Below, piece by piece: positions 24,132-33,144 of a DNA stretch of 42,904 nucleotides. The stretch's first letter is position 1. The number at the start of each line of letters is the position of its first letter. The translations under genes were made by a program, and so were the position numbers. The notes under the pieces are model-generated. The model saw only the letters and a program-made list of their open reading frames with translations. It was not told the origin of the DNA and ran no database searches. Source of the stretch: Candidatus Blautia intestinavium (GTDB lineage: Bacteria > Bacillota > Clostridia > Lachnospirales > Lachnospiraceae); NCBI GenBank assembly GCA_019113745.1, contig DXGV01000029.1, forward strand, positions 1 through 42,904, in the 5' to 3' direction.

Positions 24132-27035
24132 TTAGTCTGTTGATGTATTGCTGACATCTGTAGAAGCATATCCTGTCAGTATGGTGTCTTCATCTGCGAG
24201 ACTGAAAATGTATTTCACAATATCATTTGCAGTGGTACATGCGTTTCCGGATGAAAAGGCATTGGGGATCCGGACCGCGATAGCGTATTGCGGGTCGTCT
24301 GCCGGAGCATAGCCGATAAAAAGTCCGTGGTTCGGCTGATAATAATCAATCTCCGCGGTTCCCGTTTTGCCGGCCAGAGATACTCCCAGACCGCTGAACT
24401 CGCTGTGAGTCTGAATTACCCGGTACATGCCGTCCTGGATGTCGGCCCAGACATTGCCCGGAACATCCGTCATCTCGTTTTCCACAGATGGTTCGTAAAC
24501 CTTCTGTGTCTGCCCTTCGGAGTCTGTTACTCTGTCCAGAAGAGACAGATTGTATACTGTTCCGGAGGTGGCCAGAGCCGTTGCATAGCGCGCGAGCTGG
24601 CTTGTACTGTACAGATGATTTCCCTGTCCGATATAGGAAGGAACGGCATTGACGTCAGAAACGTGAGGCGTTCCCTCTGAAAGTTCAATCCCTGTCTTTT
24701 TGTCCAGCCCGAACTCTGAAGCATAGCGCTGAAGCTTTGAAAGACTCAGATTCTCCGAAAACTCATCCTGATCGTTCATACCGGCCTGATAGCCGACCAT
24801 ATTAAAGAAGACATTGCAGGACTGTTCAATGGCGCCGCGGATCTCCAGAGATCCGTGTCCGCTTTTGTTCCAGCAGTTGATAGGCGGCGTTACCAGATCA
24901 AAACTTCCGTCGCATTCAATGTATGTTCCGTCGTCGATGACGTCCTCCATCATTCCGGTAACGGCGGAAACCAGCTTGAACGTAGATCCCGGCGCTGTAG
25001 TCTGCTGAGTGGCCTTATTGAAAAACGGACTGGACTGATCCAGCGCCAGTTTTGTGTAGTAATCCGTATCCATATTGTTGCTCAGACGGTTATTGTCATA
25101 GCCGGGATAGGACACACATGCCAGTACCTTTCCGGTCTTTACGTCTGTGATCACCGCTGAAGCGGAACATGGCGTCAGGGCAAGCTGCGCCGGCTCGATT
25201 TCCAGAGTGGATATTTTATTGATCATAAAATCATAAGCGCTCATTGCTCCGGACGCAAGGTTCTGATACGCCTCGTCCTCCTTTGACAGCACACCCTGCT
25301 CATACAGAACAAGACAGAGTTCCTGACCGGAAATCACGTCGTCCAAAAGCATATATTTATACAGCAGTTTGGAAAAGCCGGTATCCGTCCGCAGGTATTC
25401 GGTGATATATTCTGTAAGGGCCTGGTATATCTCTGCGGAATCCAGATACTCTCCGTCAGGAGAAATGACGGAAATATCGATCCAGTTCTGGCTGGCGGCA
25501 TAATTCAGATATTCCTTGAGGCTGATGCTTTCATCAACCGCCCATGCCTGATAAGTGGGATCAGATGTATCGACAGCGCTGCTGGAAATCACTTCAAGGG
25601 TATCCCTGAGCACTGTATCGCAGATGTAGGAAAGATATTCCTGCACCTCGTCGCTCTCATCTTTATAAGCGGGAGGATTTTCCGCTGTCAGCCTGTTAGT
25701 AATTGTATCAAAAACTTCCTGCTGCTTTTGTTGAAATTTGGCATATAAATTTTTTTCTGTTTCAGAAGCATTTTCGTCGCTGAACCGTTCGATATCAATG
25801 ACGCTGTTAGAGACAAGCGCGTTATAGACGTCGTAAATAGGAACGACGATCTGCGCGGCGTCCTGTACTCCCTCATAATCAAATTCTTTTACCGCCTCAA
25901 TACGGTTCAGAAGGATGCCTGCCACTCTCTGCTTCAGGATCTCGTAGATCGCGGCCTGCCAGTCGGAATCTATCGTCAGATATACGTCGTTTCCTGTTTT
26001 CGGCTCCACGGTAGTGTCCTCGTCGATACTCAGGACTTTTCCAAGATTGTCTACCGTTACGGTTTCCTGGCCGTCCGTTCCCTGAAGATCCAGCTCCATA
26101 TACTGCTCGATACCTGCTTTTCCTATGATAGCGTCGTTAGAATAATCCGGATTCTGTTCCCTCAGTTCCTCCAGTTCTTCTGCGGAGGCCCGGCCGGTAT
26201 AGCCCAGGATCGGTCCCATGCTCTCATCATCTATATACTGACGGACGGAATCCTCAAGGACGTCTATTCCCTGCAGCTCATCCTGATTTTCCATTATGGC
26301 GGCAACTGTGCTTTCGCTGACGTTTGTGGCGATCGTAACCGCCATATATCGCTGAAAACGGTTTGTATTCAGCTCATATCTCATAATGGCGATATCCAGG
26401 ATCTCCTGTTTGGTCAGTTCCTGAGGAAGTCCGTACTGCTCCAGCTCTTCCGGAGTGTAAGCGTCCTCTCCGTAGAGGACAATGGAAAATCCGTTGCCGC
26501 CGCCGCTGAGATAGTCAACGATCTCTTCCGCAGTGGCAGAGGCCTGTTCCTCTGTTAAATCATCAATCAGAGCCTCTCCGAAAATATCCGCCCGGAACCT
26601 GTCCAGAGTAAAGCCCTCGTCCACATCAAAAACATAGTTTCCGTTTTCATCCAGTTCAATATGAAAATCATGAGTAAGGCTGTCCCCGTTTTCCGCGAGA
26701 ATCTTCAGGACTTTATAGGCTACTCCGTTTAAAGTAAGGTTTTTTTCACGAGTAGTCTCGTAGCTTCCGTTGTCCTCAAAGGTCAGGGAATAAGAAAGAA
26801 CATTAGAGGCCATCAGTGTTCCGTTGCGGTCGTAAATATTTCCCCTGGTGCTTTTCAGCACGCGGGTTTTTGTGGTCCTGCTCTGGAACTCGCTGATATA
26901 ATTTTCCCCCTGGATGATCTGAAGGTCAAAAATCTGACGGATAAGGATAAACGCCATCAGAATGAATACCAGAAGCAGTACGGTAGTTCTTTTCAGTTGT
27001 ATTCTTTTTATCAGTTTTTTTATTTTAGTACCCAA
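24132..27035 (-). CDS. mrdA: Penicillin-binding protein 2 with large insertion
   Basis: This 967-residue class B PBP is the elongasome transpeptidase partner of RodA. Residues 17-37 form the single membrane anchor. The N-terminal pedestal contains STRGNIYDRNG (62-72). The active-site motifs are S684-T-F-K, SCN (in IEQSCNVFFNMVG) and KTGTAEID near the C-terminus. The protein is about 300 residues longer than most PBP2s. The extra length lies mainly between LTIDSDWQAAIYEILKQR (ends 370) and SAVITDVKTGKVLACVSYPG (starts 626). That places an insertion of about 250 residues inside the early transpeptidase domain. The start is TTG 27035, overlapping mreD by 16 nt, with only a weak ribosome binding site, so translation is probably coupled. 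Confidence 0.92.
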   Translation of the reverse strand: MGTKIKKLIKRIQLKRTTVLLLVFILMAFILIRQIFDLQIIQGENYISEFQSRTTKTRVLKSTRGNIYDRNGTLMASNVLSYSLTFEDNGSYETTREKNLTLNGVAYKVLKILAENGDSLTHDFHIELDENGNYVFDVDEGFTLDRFRADIFGEALIDDLTEEQASATAEEIVDYLSGGGNGFSIVLYGEDAYTPEELEQYGLPQELTKQEILDIAIMRYELNTNRFQRYMAVTIATNVSESTVAAIMENQDELQGIDVLEDSVRQYIDDESMGPILGYTGRASAEELEELREQNPDYSNDAIIGKAGIEQYMELDLQGTDGQETVTVDNLGKVLSIDEDTTVEPKTGNDVYLTIDSDWQAAIYEILKQRVAGILLNRIEAVKEFDYEGVQDAAQIVVPIYDVYNALVSNSVIDIERFSDENASETEKNLYAKFQQKQQEVFDTITNRLTAENPPAYKDESDEVQEYLSYICDTVLRDTLEVISSSAVDTSDPTYQAWAVDESISLKEYLNYAASQNWIDISVISPDGEYLDSAEIYQALTEYITEYLRTDTGFSKLLYKYMLLDDVISGQELCLVLYEQGVLSKEDEAYQNLASGAMSAYDFMINKISTLEIEPAQLALTPCSASAVITDVKTGKVLACVSYPGYDNNRLSNNMDTDYYTKLALDQSSPFFNKATQQTTAPGSTFKLVSAVTGMMEDVIDDGTYIECDGSFDLVTPPINCWNKSGHGSLEIRGAIEQSCNVFFNMVGYQAGMNDQDEFSENLSLSKLQRYASEFGLDKKTGIELSEGTPHVSDVNAVPSYIGQGNHLYSTSQLARYATALATSGTVYNLSLLDRVTDSEGQTQKVYEPSVENEMTDVPGNVWADIQDGMYRVIQTHSEFSGLGVSLAGKTGTAEIDYYQPNHGLFIGYAPADDPQYAIAVRIPNAFSSGNACTTANDIVKYIFSLADEDTILTGYASTDVSNTSTD

Positions 27036-27547
27036 ATAGACTCACTTTCTTTCCTGGCAGGTGTCATAAAACGCCGGTTGATGAAGTAAAAAATTTTATA
27101 TACGATCACCGTCAGAAATACAGTATATACGATTTCAGGGATGATAATCCTGTACAGGTAGGTAAAAAGTCCGATCCTTCCGCGGAGAAGGAACTGAAGT
27201 ATATATACCGCCAGATTATAGAGAAGATCCATTACCGCTGTCAGCAGCATGGGAACCTTAATATCGTCGTCGTAGTAAATACGGAAAGCATAGCCGCTGA
27301 AAAAGCCCGCGTACATATAGATCAAAGCGTAAAATCCAAATAGAGATCCATAAAAAAGGTCAATGAGGAGCCCGCAGAAAAATCCGGTCCACATCCCGCT
27401 TTTGCGGCCGCGCATCAGACCCATGGATACACAGAGGATCAGAAGAAGATTCGGAGTGATCGAACCGACAGAAAACAGATGCAGCACAGTTGTCTGCAGA
27501 ATAAAGCATATAATGATCATAAAAAACAATATTACTCTGCTCTTCAT
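27020..27547 (-). CDS. mreD: Rod shape-determining protein MreD
   Basis: This 175-residue integral membrane protein has about five or six hydrophobic segments, beginning MKSRVILFFMIIICFILQTTVLHLF. MreD links MreC to the elongation complex. The central GRKSGMWTGFFCGLLIDLFYGSLFGFYALIYMYAGFFSG (in sections) is the conserved family region. Its start overlaps the mreC stop (ATGA) and its end overlaps the PBP2 start. Confidence 0.92.
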   Translation of the reverse strand: MKSRVILFFMIIICFILQTTVLHLFSVGSITPNLLLILCVSMGLMRGRKSGMWTGFFCGLLIDLFYGSLFGFYALIYMYAGFFSGYAFRIYYDDDIKVPMLLTAVMDLLYNLAVYILQFLLRGRIGLFTYLYRIIIPEIVYTVFLTVIVYKIFYFINRRFMTPARKESESIWVLK

Positions 27548-28491
27548 GATTCAGCTCCTTCCTGTGTTTCTTCCTCCTCCGTTTCCGTTCCGTCTTCGGC
27601 TGCGTTTCCCGTCTCTCCTTCTCCCTGAATGGAATCCTGTTTATTCACTGTGATTACAAACACGTCCTTGAGATGCTGAAAATCCACAGGCGTGACAATG
27701 GTTCCTGTTTTCGTCAGATTATTGGTATCCAGTTCGACCTCGCTTACATATCCGATAAAAAGTCCCTCTACATATTTTTCGCTGATATTGGAGGTAACGA
27801 TGCGCTCTCCTACCGTAACCCGGTCCTCCTGATCGTAAAGCTGGGTAAAGCGCAGCTTTCCTTCATCGATCAGCTCCAGATCTCCTTCCACTACACAGTT
27901 ATCGTCTGTGCTGACCGTCATGGCGCTGACGTTGCTGCTGTCGTCGATGATCGCCCTTACGGTAGCCCAGTTTGATCCTACCTCGGTGACGATACCCACA
28001 AGGCCTTTTCCCGCGATAACGTTATTATCCACCCGAATGCCGTCGCTGCTGCCGCGGTTGATGGTAAAAGTATCATACCAGTTTCCAGGATCCTTGGAGA
28101 TAATCCTGGCGGCGACCTTCGGATAATCCGAGTATTCCTCGTCCAGATCGTAAAGCTGTTCAAGCCGGGTCAGTTCCGCCTGATCCTGTATCAGGATATT
28201 GTTCTGCTCTGTAAGCGCGTCTACAGTTGTCTGGAGTTCTTTGTTGGCGCCGATCAGATCCTGTTTATCCTGGAAAACGCTGTGAACATCCGTCAGCCAC
28301 TGACCGATTGCCGCGATGGATTTTTCAAAAGGTACTATGATCATGCCTGCGGCTTCTTTTAAAGGAGCGGAAGTGACTCCTGAGGCCAGTGTGGCGACAA
28401 TGGCGCTTATGCAGAAAAATGTCATGACCGCCAGAAGATGTTTGCTTTTTAAGTGAATTCGAAATCGGAATTTCTTTTTCAGGTTTTTCAT
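27544..28491 (-). CDS. mreC: Rod shape-determining protein MreC
   Basis: This 315-residue bitopic protein has a basic N-terminus, one membrane segment (about 18-38), a coiled coil (about 70-110) and the extracytoplasmic beta-domain. Conserved parts include KVAARIISKDPGNWYDTFTINRGSSDGI, NVIAGKGLVGIVTEVGSNWATVRAIID and VTVGERIVTSNISEKYVEGLFIGYV (in sections). An acidic, Glu-rich tail ends the protein. AGGGG lies about 8 nt before ATG 28491. It lies between mreB and mreD as usual. Confidence 0.95.
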   Translation of the reverse strand: MKNLKKKFRFRIHLKSKHLLAVMTFFCISAIVATLASGVTSAPLKEAAGMIIVPFEKSIAAIGQWLTDVHSVFQDKQDLIGANKELQTTVDALTEQNNILIQDQAELTRLEQLYDLDEEYSDYPKVAARIISKDPGNWYDTFTINRGSSDGIRVDNNVIAGKGLVGIVTEVGSNWATVRAIIDDSSNVSAMTVSTDDNCVVEGDLELIDEGKLRFTQLYDQEDRVTVGERIVTSNISEKYVEGLFIGYVSEVELDTNNLTKTGTIVTPVDFQHLKDVFVITVNKQDSIQGEGETGNAAEDGTETEEEETQEGAES

Positions 28492-28510
28492 GAACTATAC
28501 CCCTAAAAAA

Positions 28511-29524
28511 TTATAATCTTCGTTGCTTGACAGGCTGCGCCCACTTCATCAGCTCACGGTTCCGGATGATCCTCTCCAGTCCGTTTACAGCCGACGTTTC
28601 GTAAAGCTCGGACAGCCTGAAAGAGACTCCTGTATAGCTTGCCAGATAATTGTCTATGTAGGGAAGGCGTGTGCTTCCGCCGGTAAGATAAATCCCCTCT
28701 CTGGAGATGTGATAGGCAATCTGCGGCGGAGTCCTTTCCAGAAAAGTTTTCATTTCCGCGGCAATTTCATTGACGCAGTCCATGATGCCGGCATTCACCA
28801 CATATCCGGAGATCACTTCCTCCCGGGGAAGTCCGGATATGCTGTCGATCCCCACAACCTTGCGGGCGTCCTTTTTCTGGTCGTTTAACCGTCCCATTGC
28901 AAGCTTCAGCCTTTTTCCCGTCCGTGTGCCGATCTGAAGATTGTATCTTTTCCTGATCTCACTGCAGATCGCTTCGTTCATCTGCCGTCCCCCAATGGGG
29001 ATTTTTTTTGCGATGATGATCTTGCCGTCGGTAATAATGGAAAACTGGGTGCTCTGGGCGCCGATATTGACGATCATGCTGCCCGGATTTTCTTCCAGCT
29101 TCACACCCATAGCCAGAGCGTCCGCAATAGGCGCTTCCACCATAAATACACGGTTCTGGTGAAGCCAGTGGCCGTTCGCCACATGATAATAGGCTCTTTT
29201 TTCAATAGCAGTCATATCAAGCGGGACAGAAAAAAACATATCGGAGCCAATGCCGAGAAATCTGTCGATTTTTTTCATCATGCTGTAAAGAGCTATTTCC
29301 TGAAGCTCAAGATTCGCTATCATACCAAAAGCCATCGGCGAATTTACAACGATGTCGGCTGGCGCCTTTTCAAACATTTCGTATGCTTCATTGCCCACGG
29401 CGATAATTCTGCGTCCTCTGGACGCGATCATATTCTTTTCAAGATAAGTTTTGTTTCTGAGAAACGAATAAACTTTAATACTGCTGCTTCCCAGGTCTAT
29501 CCCATAGGTCTTTTTTAACAGCAT
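28511..29524 (-). CDS. mreB: MreB-family actin with altered phosphate loop
   Basis: This 337-residue actin-like protein occupies the mreB slot before mreC and mreD. Phosphate-1 is DLGSSSIKVY and the adenosine loop is LTGGSTRLPYI. Glu130, in the position of the catalytic glutamate, is present. The phosphate-2 loop is VNIGAQST (152-159), where MreB normally has VDIGGGTT, so Asp153 and two glycines are replaced. The following stretch (IPIGGRQMNEAICSEIRKRYNLQIG) aligns closely with MreB. It may polymerise with weakened ATP hydrolysis, or act as a scaffold. Another mreB may exist elsewhere in the genome. AAAGGGG precedes ATG 29524. Confidence 0.85.
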   Translation of the reverse strand: MLLKKTYGIDLGSSSIKVYSFLRNKTYLEKNMIASRGRRIIAVGNEAYEMFEKAPADIVVNSPMAFGMIANLELQEIALYSMMKKIDRFLGIGSDMFFSVPLDMTAIEKRAYYHVANGHWLHQNRVFMVEAPIADALAMGVKLEENPGSMIVNIGAQSTQFSIITDGKIIIAKKIPIGGRQMNEAICSEIRKRYNLQIGTRTGKRLKLAMGRLNDQKKDARKVVGIDSISGLPREEVISGYVVNAGIMDCVNEIAAEMKTFLERTPPQIAYHISREGIYLTGGSTRLPYIDNYLASYTGVSFRLSELYETSAVNGLERIIRNRELMKWAQPVKQRRL

Positions 29525-29536
29525 ATAATTACCCCT

Positions 29537-30247
29537 TTATTCCAGATATCCACTGATCATCCCCTGCTCTTTAAAACTGACATACTGATGATCCCCGATA
29601 ATAATATGATCCAGAAGATGAATTCCCAGTATCTCCCCCGCCTGGTAAATCTGATCTGTGATAAGGATATCATTTCTGCTTGGCGCGGGATTGCCTCCCG
29701 GATGGTTATGGATCAGTATCAGACTGACCGCATGACACCGGACGGCCTCCATATAGATCTCCCGCGGCGTGATCAGCGCCGCGTTTACAGTTCCTTTGGA
29801 CAGGAGCCTTTCTGCAAGAAGATGATTCTGATTATCCAGCATCATACAGATCATAAGCTCCTGCTCCTGATGACGGAGCTGCTCCATATAGTAAGCCGCG
29901 ATGGAGTCCGGATGATGAAAGCTGAGGGCCGGCTTCGCCGCTGCAGAGGAAATCCGTTTTGACAGTTCGCCTATGCATTTTAACTGAACGGCTTTTACTT
30001 TGCCGACTCCATGTATCTTCCTCAGATCTGAAAGGGAACTGTGAAGGATGCCCGCCAGTCCCGGATAGGAAGATTCTTTCATATAATTCATGATATCATT
30101 TGCCAGAGCCAGAGAGGAAACTCCTCTGGTCCCGCAGCGCAGTATCACGGCAAGCAGTTCGCTGTCGCTTAAAGCGCTTTCCCCTTCGCGGATACATTTC
30201 TCATAAGGCCGCTCCGACTCCGGCAGTTCTTTAATCGTATGTTTCAT
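29537..30247 (-). CDS. radC: RadC family protein (JAB/MPN domain)
   Basis: This 236-residue protein has an N-terminal helix-hairpin-helix-like region (LRKIHGVGKVKAVQLKCIGEL) and a C-terminal JAMM-type metal domain with HNHPGGNPAPSRND, the HxH...SxxxD signature of RadC. The family was named for DNA repair, but its role is uncertain. A GTG three codons upstream is in frame. ATG 30247 is preferred because GGAGGG (30261-30256) lies 8 nt before it. It is the first gene behind a promoter in the gap and is followed after 12 nt by mreB, a pairing seen widely. Confidence 0.93.
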   Translation of the reverse strand: MKHTIKELPESERPYEKCIREGESALSDSELLAVILRCGTRGVSSLALANDIMNYMKESSYPGLAGILHSSLSDLRKIHGVGKVKAVQLKCIGELSKRISSAAAKPALSFHHPDSIAAYYMEQLRHQEQELMICMMLDNQNHLLAERLLSKGTVNAALITPREIYMEAVRCHAVSLILIHNHPGGNPAPSRNDILITDQIYQAGEILGIHLLDHIIIGDHQYVSFKEQGMISGYLE

Positions 30248-30297
30248 ATCTTTCACCCTCCGCCCTCTGCAGGATATCAGGGAAAGAATTAAATTTT

Positions 30298-30326
30298 ATT
30301 TTAGCATAAAAAAAGATACATGTATA
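30298..30326 (-). promoter_or_regulatory. Promoter of the radC-mre operon
   Basis: On the minus strand TATACA (30326-30321) and TAAAAT (30303-30298) are spaced by 17 bp, and the -10 is extended by TGC. It lies in the gap between the upstream flavoprotein stop and radC, so the mre part can be transcribed independently of mutS. Confidence 0.55.
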
Positions 30327-30330
30327 CTCT

Positions 30331-31920
30331 CTACAGGGAATTTTTAAATTTTTCACAAATCCACTCCGCCACACGGATACCATCCATGGCTGCGGAGGTA
30401 ATGCCTCCCGCATAACCGGCCCCTTCCCCGCAGGGATAGACCCCTTCCACATTTGACTCTCCCCGGGGATTCCTGATGATGCGTACCGGAGAAGAGGTGC
30501 GGCTTTCCACTCCGCTTAAAAGAGCGTCCTCTCTGTCAAAGCCCTCTATTTTTTTCCCGAACGCAAGGATTCCTTCTTCAATAGAATTTCCCAGCGGTTC
30601 CGGGAGGACGGACCGGACGTCCGAAAGCACATAATCTCCTTTTGTACAGGGTTTTACCTCGCCGAATTCCGTGCTTGCCCTGTGCTTTTTATAGTCGCCG
30701 AAAAGCTGAACCGGGATTCTGCCCTGTCCCGCCTCCCAGGCTTTTTTTTCAAGCATACGCTGAAAAGCGATTCCCCCCAGAGGCCCTTCCTCCGGAAAAT
30801 CCTGCGGCGTAACCGTCACGATCAGGGCGCTGTTTGCATTTCGGCTGTTTCTTGCCTGGTAACTCATACCGTTTACTGCCAGAAGTCCCTCCTCAGAGGA
30901 AGCGTTGACCACATATCCTCCCGGACACATACAGAAGGAGTAGACGCCTCTTCCGTTTTGGCAGCTATGGGTCAGCTTGTAGCTGGCAGGCCCCAGGTAT
31001 GTGTTTTCTGCCTCTCCGTAAAGCGCCTGATTGATCATTTCCTGAGGATGTTCTATACGCAGTCCTACCGCAAAAGACTTTGGCTCCATATGGATCCCCC
31101 GGTTTTTCAGCATTTGAAAAGTATCTCTTGCGCTGTGGCCGGGAGCCAGGACGCAGATTTCGGCAGGAAGCTTCTCGCTTCCGTTGATCTCAACGGCGTT
31201 CAGCCGCCCGTCTTTGATAAAAAGATCTGTCAGTTTGGAGCGGAAACGGAACCTTCCTCCCATTTCCTCGATCTGGCGGCGCAGTGTCTGGACAATATGG
31301 ATGAGAACGTCAGTGCCAAGATGCGGCTTCTGCTGATAAAGAATCTCCCGGGGAGCTCCGGCCTTTACAAAACGCCTCAGGACTTCCCGGTTCCGTCCGA
31401 AAGAATCTTTTACAAGAGTATTCAGTTTCCCGTCTGAAAAAGTACCGGCGCCTCCCTCTCCGAACTGTACGTTGGAATCCGGGTCAAGCATGCCGTTTTT
31501 CCAGAAATGCTCCACTGTTTTCTGCCGCTTTGCCGCTTCTTCTCCCCGTTCCAGTATCAGGGGACGGTATCCTGCATAAGCAAGATACCAGGCGCAGAAC
31601 AGACCTGCAGGCCCGCTGCCTGCGATCACAGGGGACGGACAGCTTCTTTCCTTCCTTGTTTCCGGAAAATGATATTCCTGCTTCCGAGTATACATAATAT
31701 TATTATTGTGAACTTTTTTCAGGATCTTTTTTTCACCGGAAACAGCTACATCTACTGTATATACAAATTTCTTGTCATCTTTATGCCTTGCGTCCAGAGA
31801 CTGACGGATGATCTCGTAGGAAAGATCGTCCGGAAAACAACGGAGACTTCTGGCGATTTTTTTTCTGAGCTCCTCCTGACTGTGTGAAACAGGAAGCTTT
31901 AACTGTGTAATTCGTATCAT
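30331..31920 (-). CDS. NAD(P)/FAD-dependent dehydrogenase (COG2509 type)
   Basis: This 529-residue flavoprotein has an N-terminal RNA-binding-like or ferredoxin-like region (about 1-85) followed by a Rossmann FAD domain, VIAGSGPAGLFCAWYLAYAGYRPLILERG. VQFGEGGAGTFSDGKLNT is characteristic of the COG2509 family of uncharacterised FAD-dependent proteins. GVYPCGEGAGYAGGITSAAMDGIRVAE at the C-terminus closes the FAD site. The reaction is unknown. The open frame extends 25 codons upstream, but ATG 31920 has AAAGGAGC before it and forms an ATGA overlap with the preceding flavoprotein gene. Confidence 0.9.
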   Translation of the reverse strand: MIRITQLKLPVSHSQEELRKKIARSLRCFPDDLSYEIIRQSLDARHKDDKKFVYTVDVAVSGEKKILKKVHNNNIMYTRKQEYHFPETRKERSCPSPVIAGSGPAGLFCAWYLAYAGYRPLILERGEEAAKRQKTVEHFWKNGMLDPDSNVQFGEGGAGTFSDGKLNTLVKDSFGRNREVLRRFVKAGAPREILYQQKPHLGTDVLIHIVQTLRRQIEEMGGRFRFRSKLTDLFIKDGRLNAVEINGSEKLPAEICVLAPGHSARDTFQMLKNRGIHMEPKSFAVGLRIEHPQEMINQALYGEAENTYLGPASYKLTHSCQNGRGVYSFCMCPGGYVVNASSEEGLLAVNGMSYQARNSRNANSALIVTVTPQDFPEEGPLGGIAFQRMLEKKAWEAGQGRIPVQLFGDYKKHRASTEFGEVKPCTKGDYVLSDVRSVLPEPLGNSIEEGILAFGKKIEGFDREDALLSGVESRTSSPVRIIRNPRGESNVEGVYPCGEGAGYAGGITSAAMDGIRVAEWICEKFKNSL

Positions 31921-33101
31921 ATATGCTCCTTTGCACTGTGTATTCCGGCCACGGCTCCGCTGGACCATGCCCATTGAAGATTGTATCCGCCGCATGCGCC
32001 GTCGATGTCAAGAAGCTCTCCGGCAAAGAAAAGCCCTCTGTGGATTTTTGATTCCATGGTAGAAGGATCGATCTTTTCTGTGCCGACGCCGCCGGAGCAT
32101 ACCTGCGCCTGGGAAAATCCGGCGTCTCCTGTGATTTCCAGCCGGAAACCATGGATCGCCTGGATAAGATCCGGCTGCCTGCAGAGAATTTTGCACAGTC
32201 TGTCAGGAAAAAGACCGATGAGCAGTTCCCCGTGGGACTTGTACGGACAGGCTTCCTTACGCCTGCGCAGAAGCTTTTCTGTCTCAGCCGGAGTGGATTC
32301 CGGAAAAAAGTCAATCAGGATTTCCGTTTTGTGTCCCTCATGAACGGCACGGACGGCAAAACGGCTGATCTGAAAAACAGGGATGCCGGAAACGCCGTAC
32401 TCGGTAAGCTGGATCTCTCCGTTTTCCGTCCGGATAAGCTTTCCGTCGATCAGAAGGCTGATCCGGGCTTCTGTGCGCACTCCGGCCCAGCCGGAAAAAT
32501 TTTTTCCTTTGCATTTCAAAGACACAAGGGCGGGAAGAGGAGGAATAATTTCATGTCCAAGTTTCGCGGCGATCCTGTAGCCGCTTCCATCGGCGCCGGG
32601 AACGGAGGACGCCTTTGAGCCGTTGGCGAGGATCACAGCGTCTCCCTGATAAGTCCATCCTTCTGTCCTGACGTTCCAGATCCCGCCTTTTTTGAATACG
32701 TCGTTTACATGTTCGTTTGTCTTTATTTTTACCTTCAGGCTCCGGGCCTTTCCCTCTAAAAGCTCCGCCACGCTTCTGGCCTGTCCGCTTCTTGGATACA
32801 GCCATCCCTTACGGTCCGTAACGGCGATCCCTATGTTCTCAAAAAAATGAAGCGTATCTTCAAAAGAAAACTGCCGCAGAACCTTCCGGGCAAACTCCGG
32901 ATGGTTTCCATGGTAGGCGTCTTCGCGCTGATCCCGGTTTGTCAGATTACACCGACCGTTTCCTGTGACACATATTTTCCGCCCTGTCCTGTCGTTGTGC
33001 TCAAGAACTGTGACAGAACAGCACCGTTCTGCCGCCATAACTGCGGCGATCAGTCCTGAAGCGCCTCCGCCTGCAATAATGATATGCCGTTTTTGATCCA
33101 T
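31917..33101 (-). CDS. HI0933/BaiN-family flavoprotein
   Basis: This 394-residue FAD-dependent oxidoreductase is of the HI0933/YhiN/BaiN family. The N-terminal dinucleotide motif is IIAGGGASGLIAAVMAAERC. GRKICVTGNGRCNLTN and the C-terminal GELLDIDGACGGYNLQWAWSSGAVAG are family signatures. BaiN of Clostridium scindens has been linked to bile acid metabolism, but the wider family is uncharacterised, so no substrate is assigned. It is translationally coupled to the second flavoprotein and follows the PLP-enzyme gene by 43 nt. Confidence 0.92.
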   Translation of the reverse strand: MDQKRHIIIAGGGASGLIAAVMAAERCCSVTVLEHNDRTGRKICVTGNGRCNLTNRDQREDAYHGNHPEFARKVLRQFSFEDTLHFFENIGIAVTDRKGWLYPRSGQARSVAELLEGKARSLKVKIKTNEHVNDVFKKGGIWNVRTEGWTYQGDAVILANGSKASSVPGADGSGYRIAAKLGHEIIPPLPALVSLKCKGKNFSGWAGVRTEARISLLIDGKLIRTENGEIQLTEYGVSGIPVFQISRFAVRAVHEGHKTEILIDFFPESTPAETEKLLRRRKEACPYKSHGELLIGLFPDRLCKILCRQPDLIQAIHGFRLEITGDAGFSQAQVCSGGVGTEKIDPSTMESKIHRGLFFAGELLDIDGACGGYNLQWAWSSGAVAGIHSAKEHI

Positions 33102-33144
33102 ACAAGGCTCCTTTTCTCTACGTGGAAAATTACAAAATTTTTGT

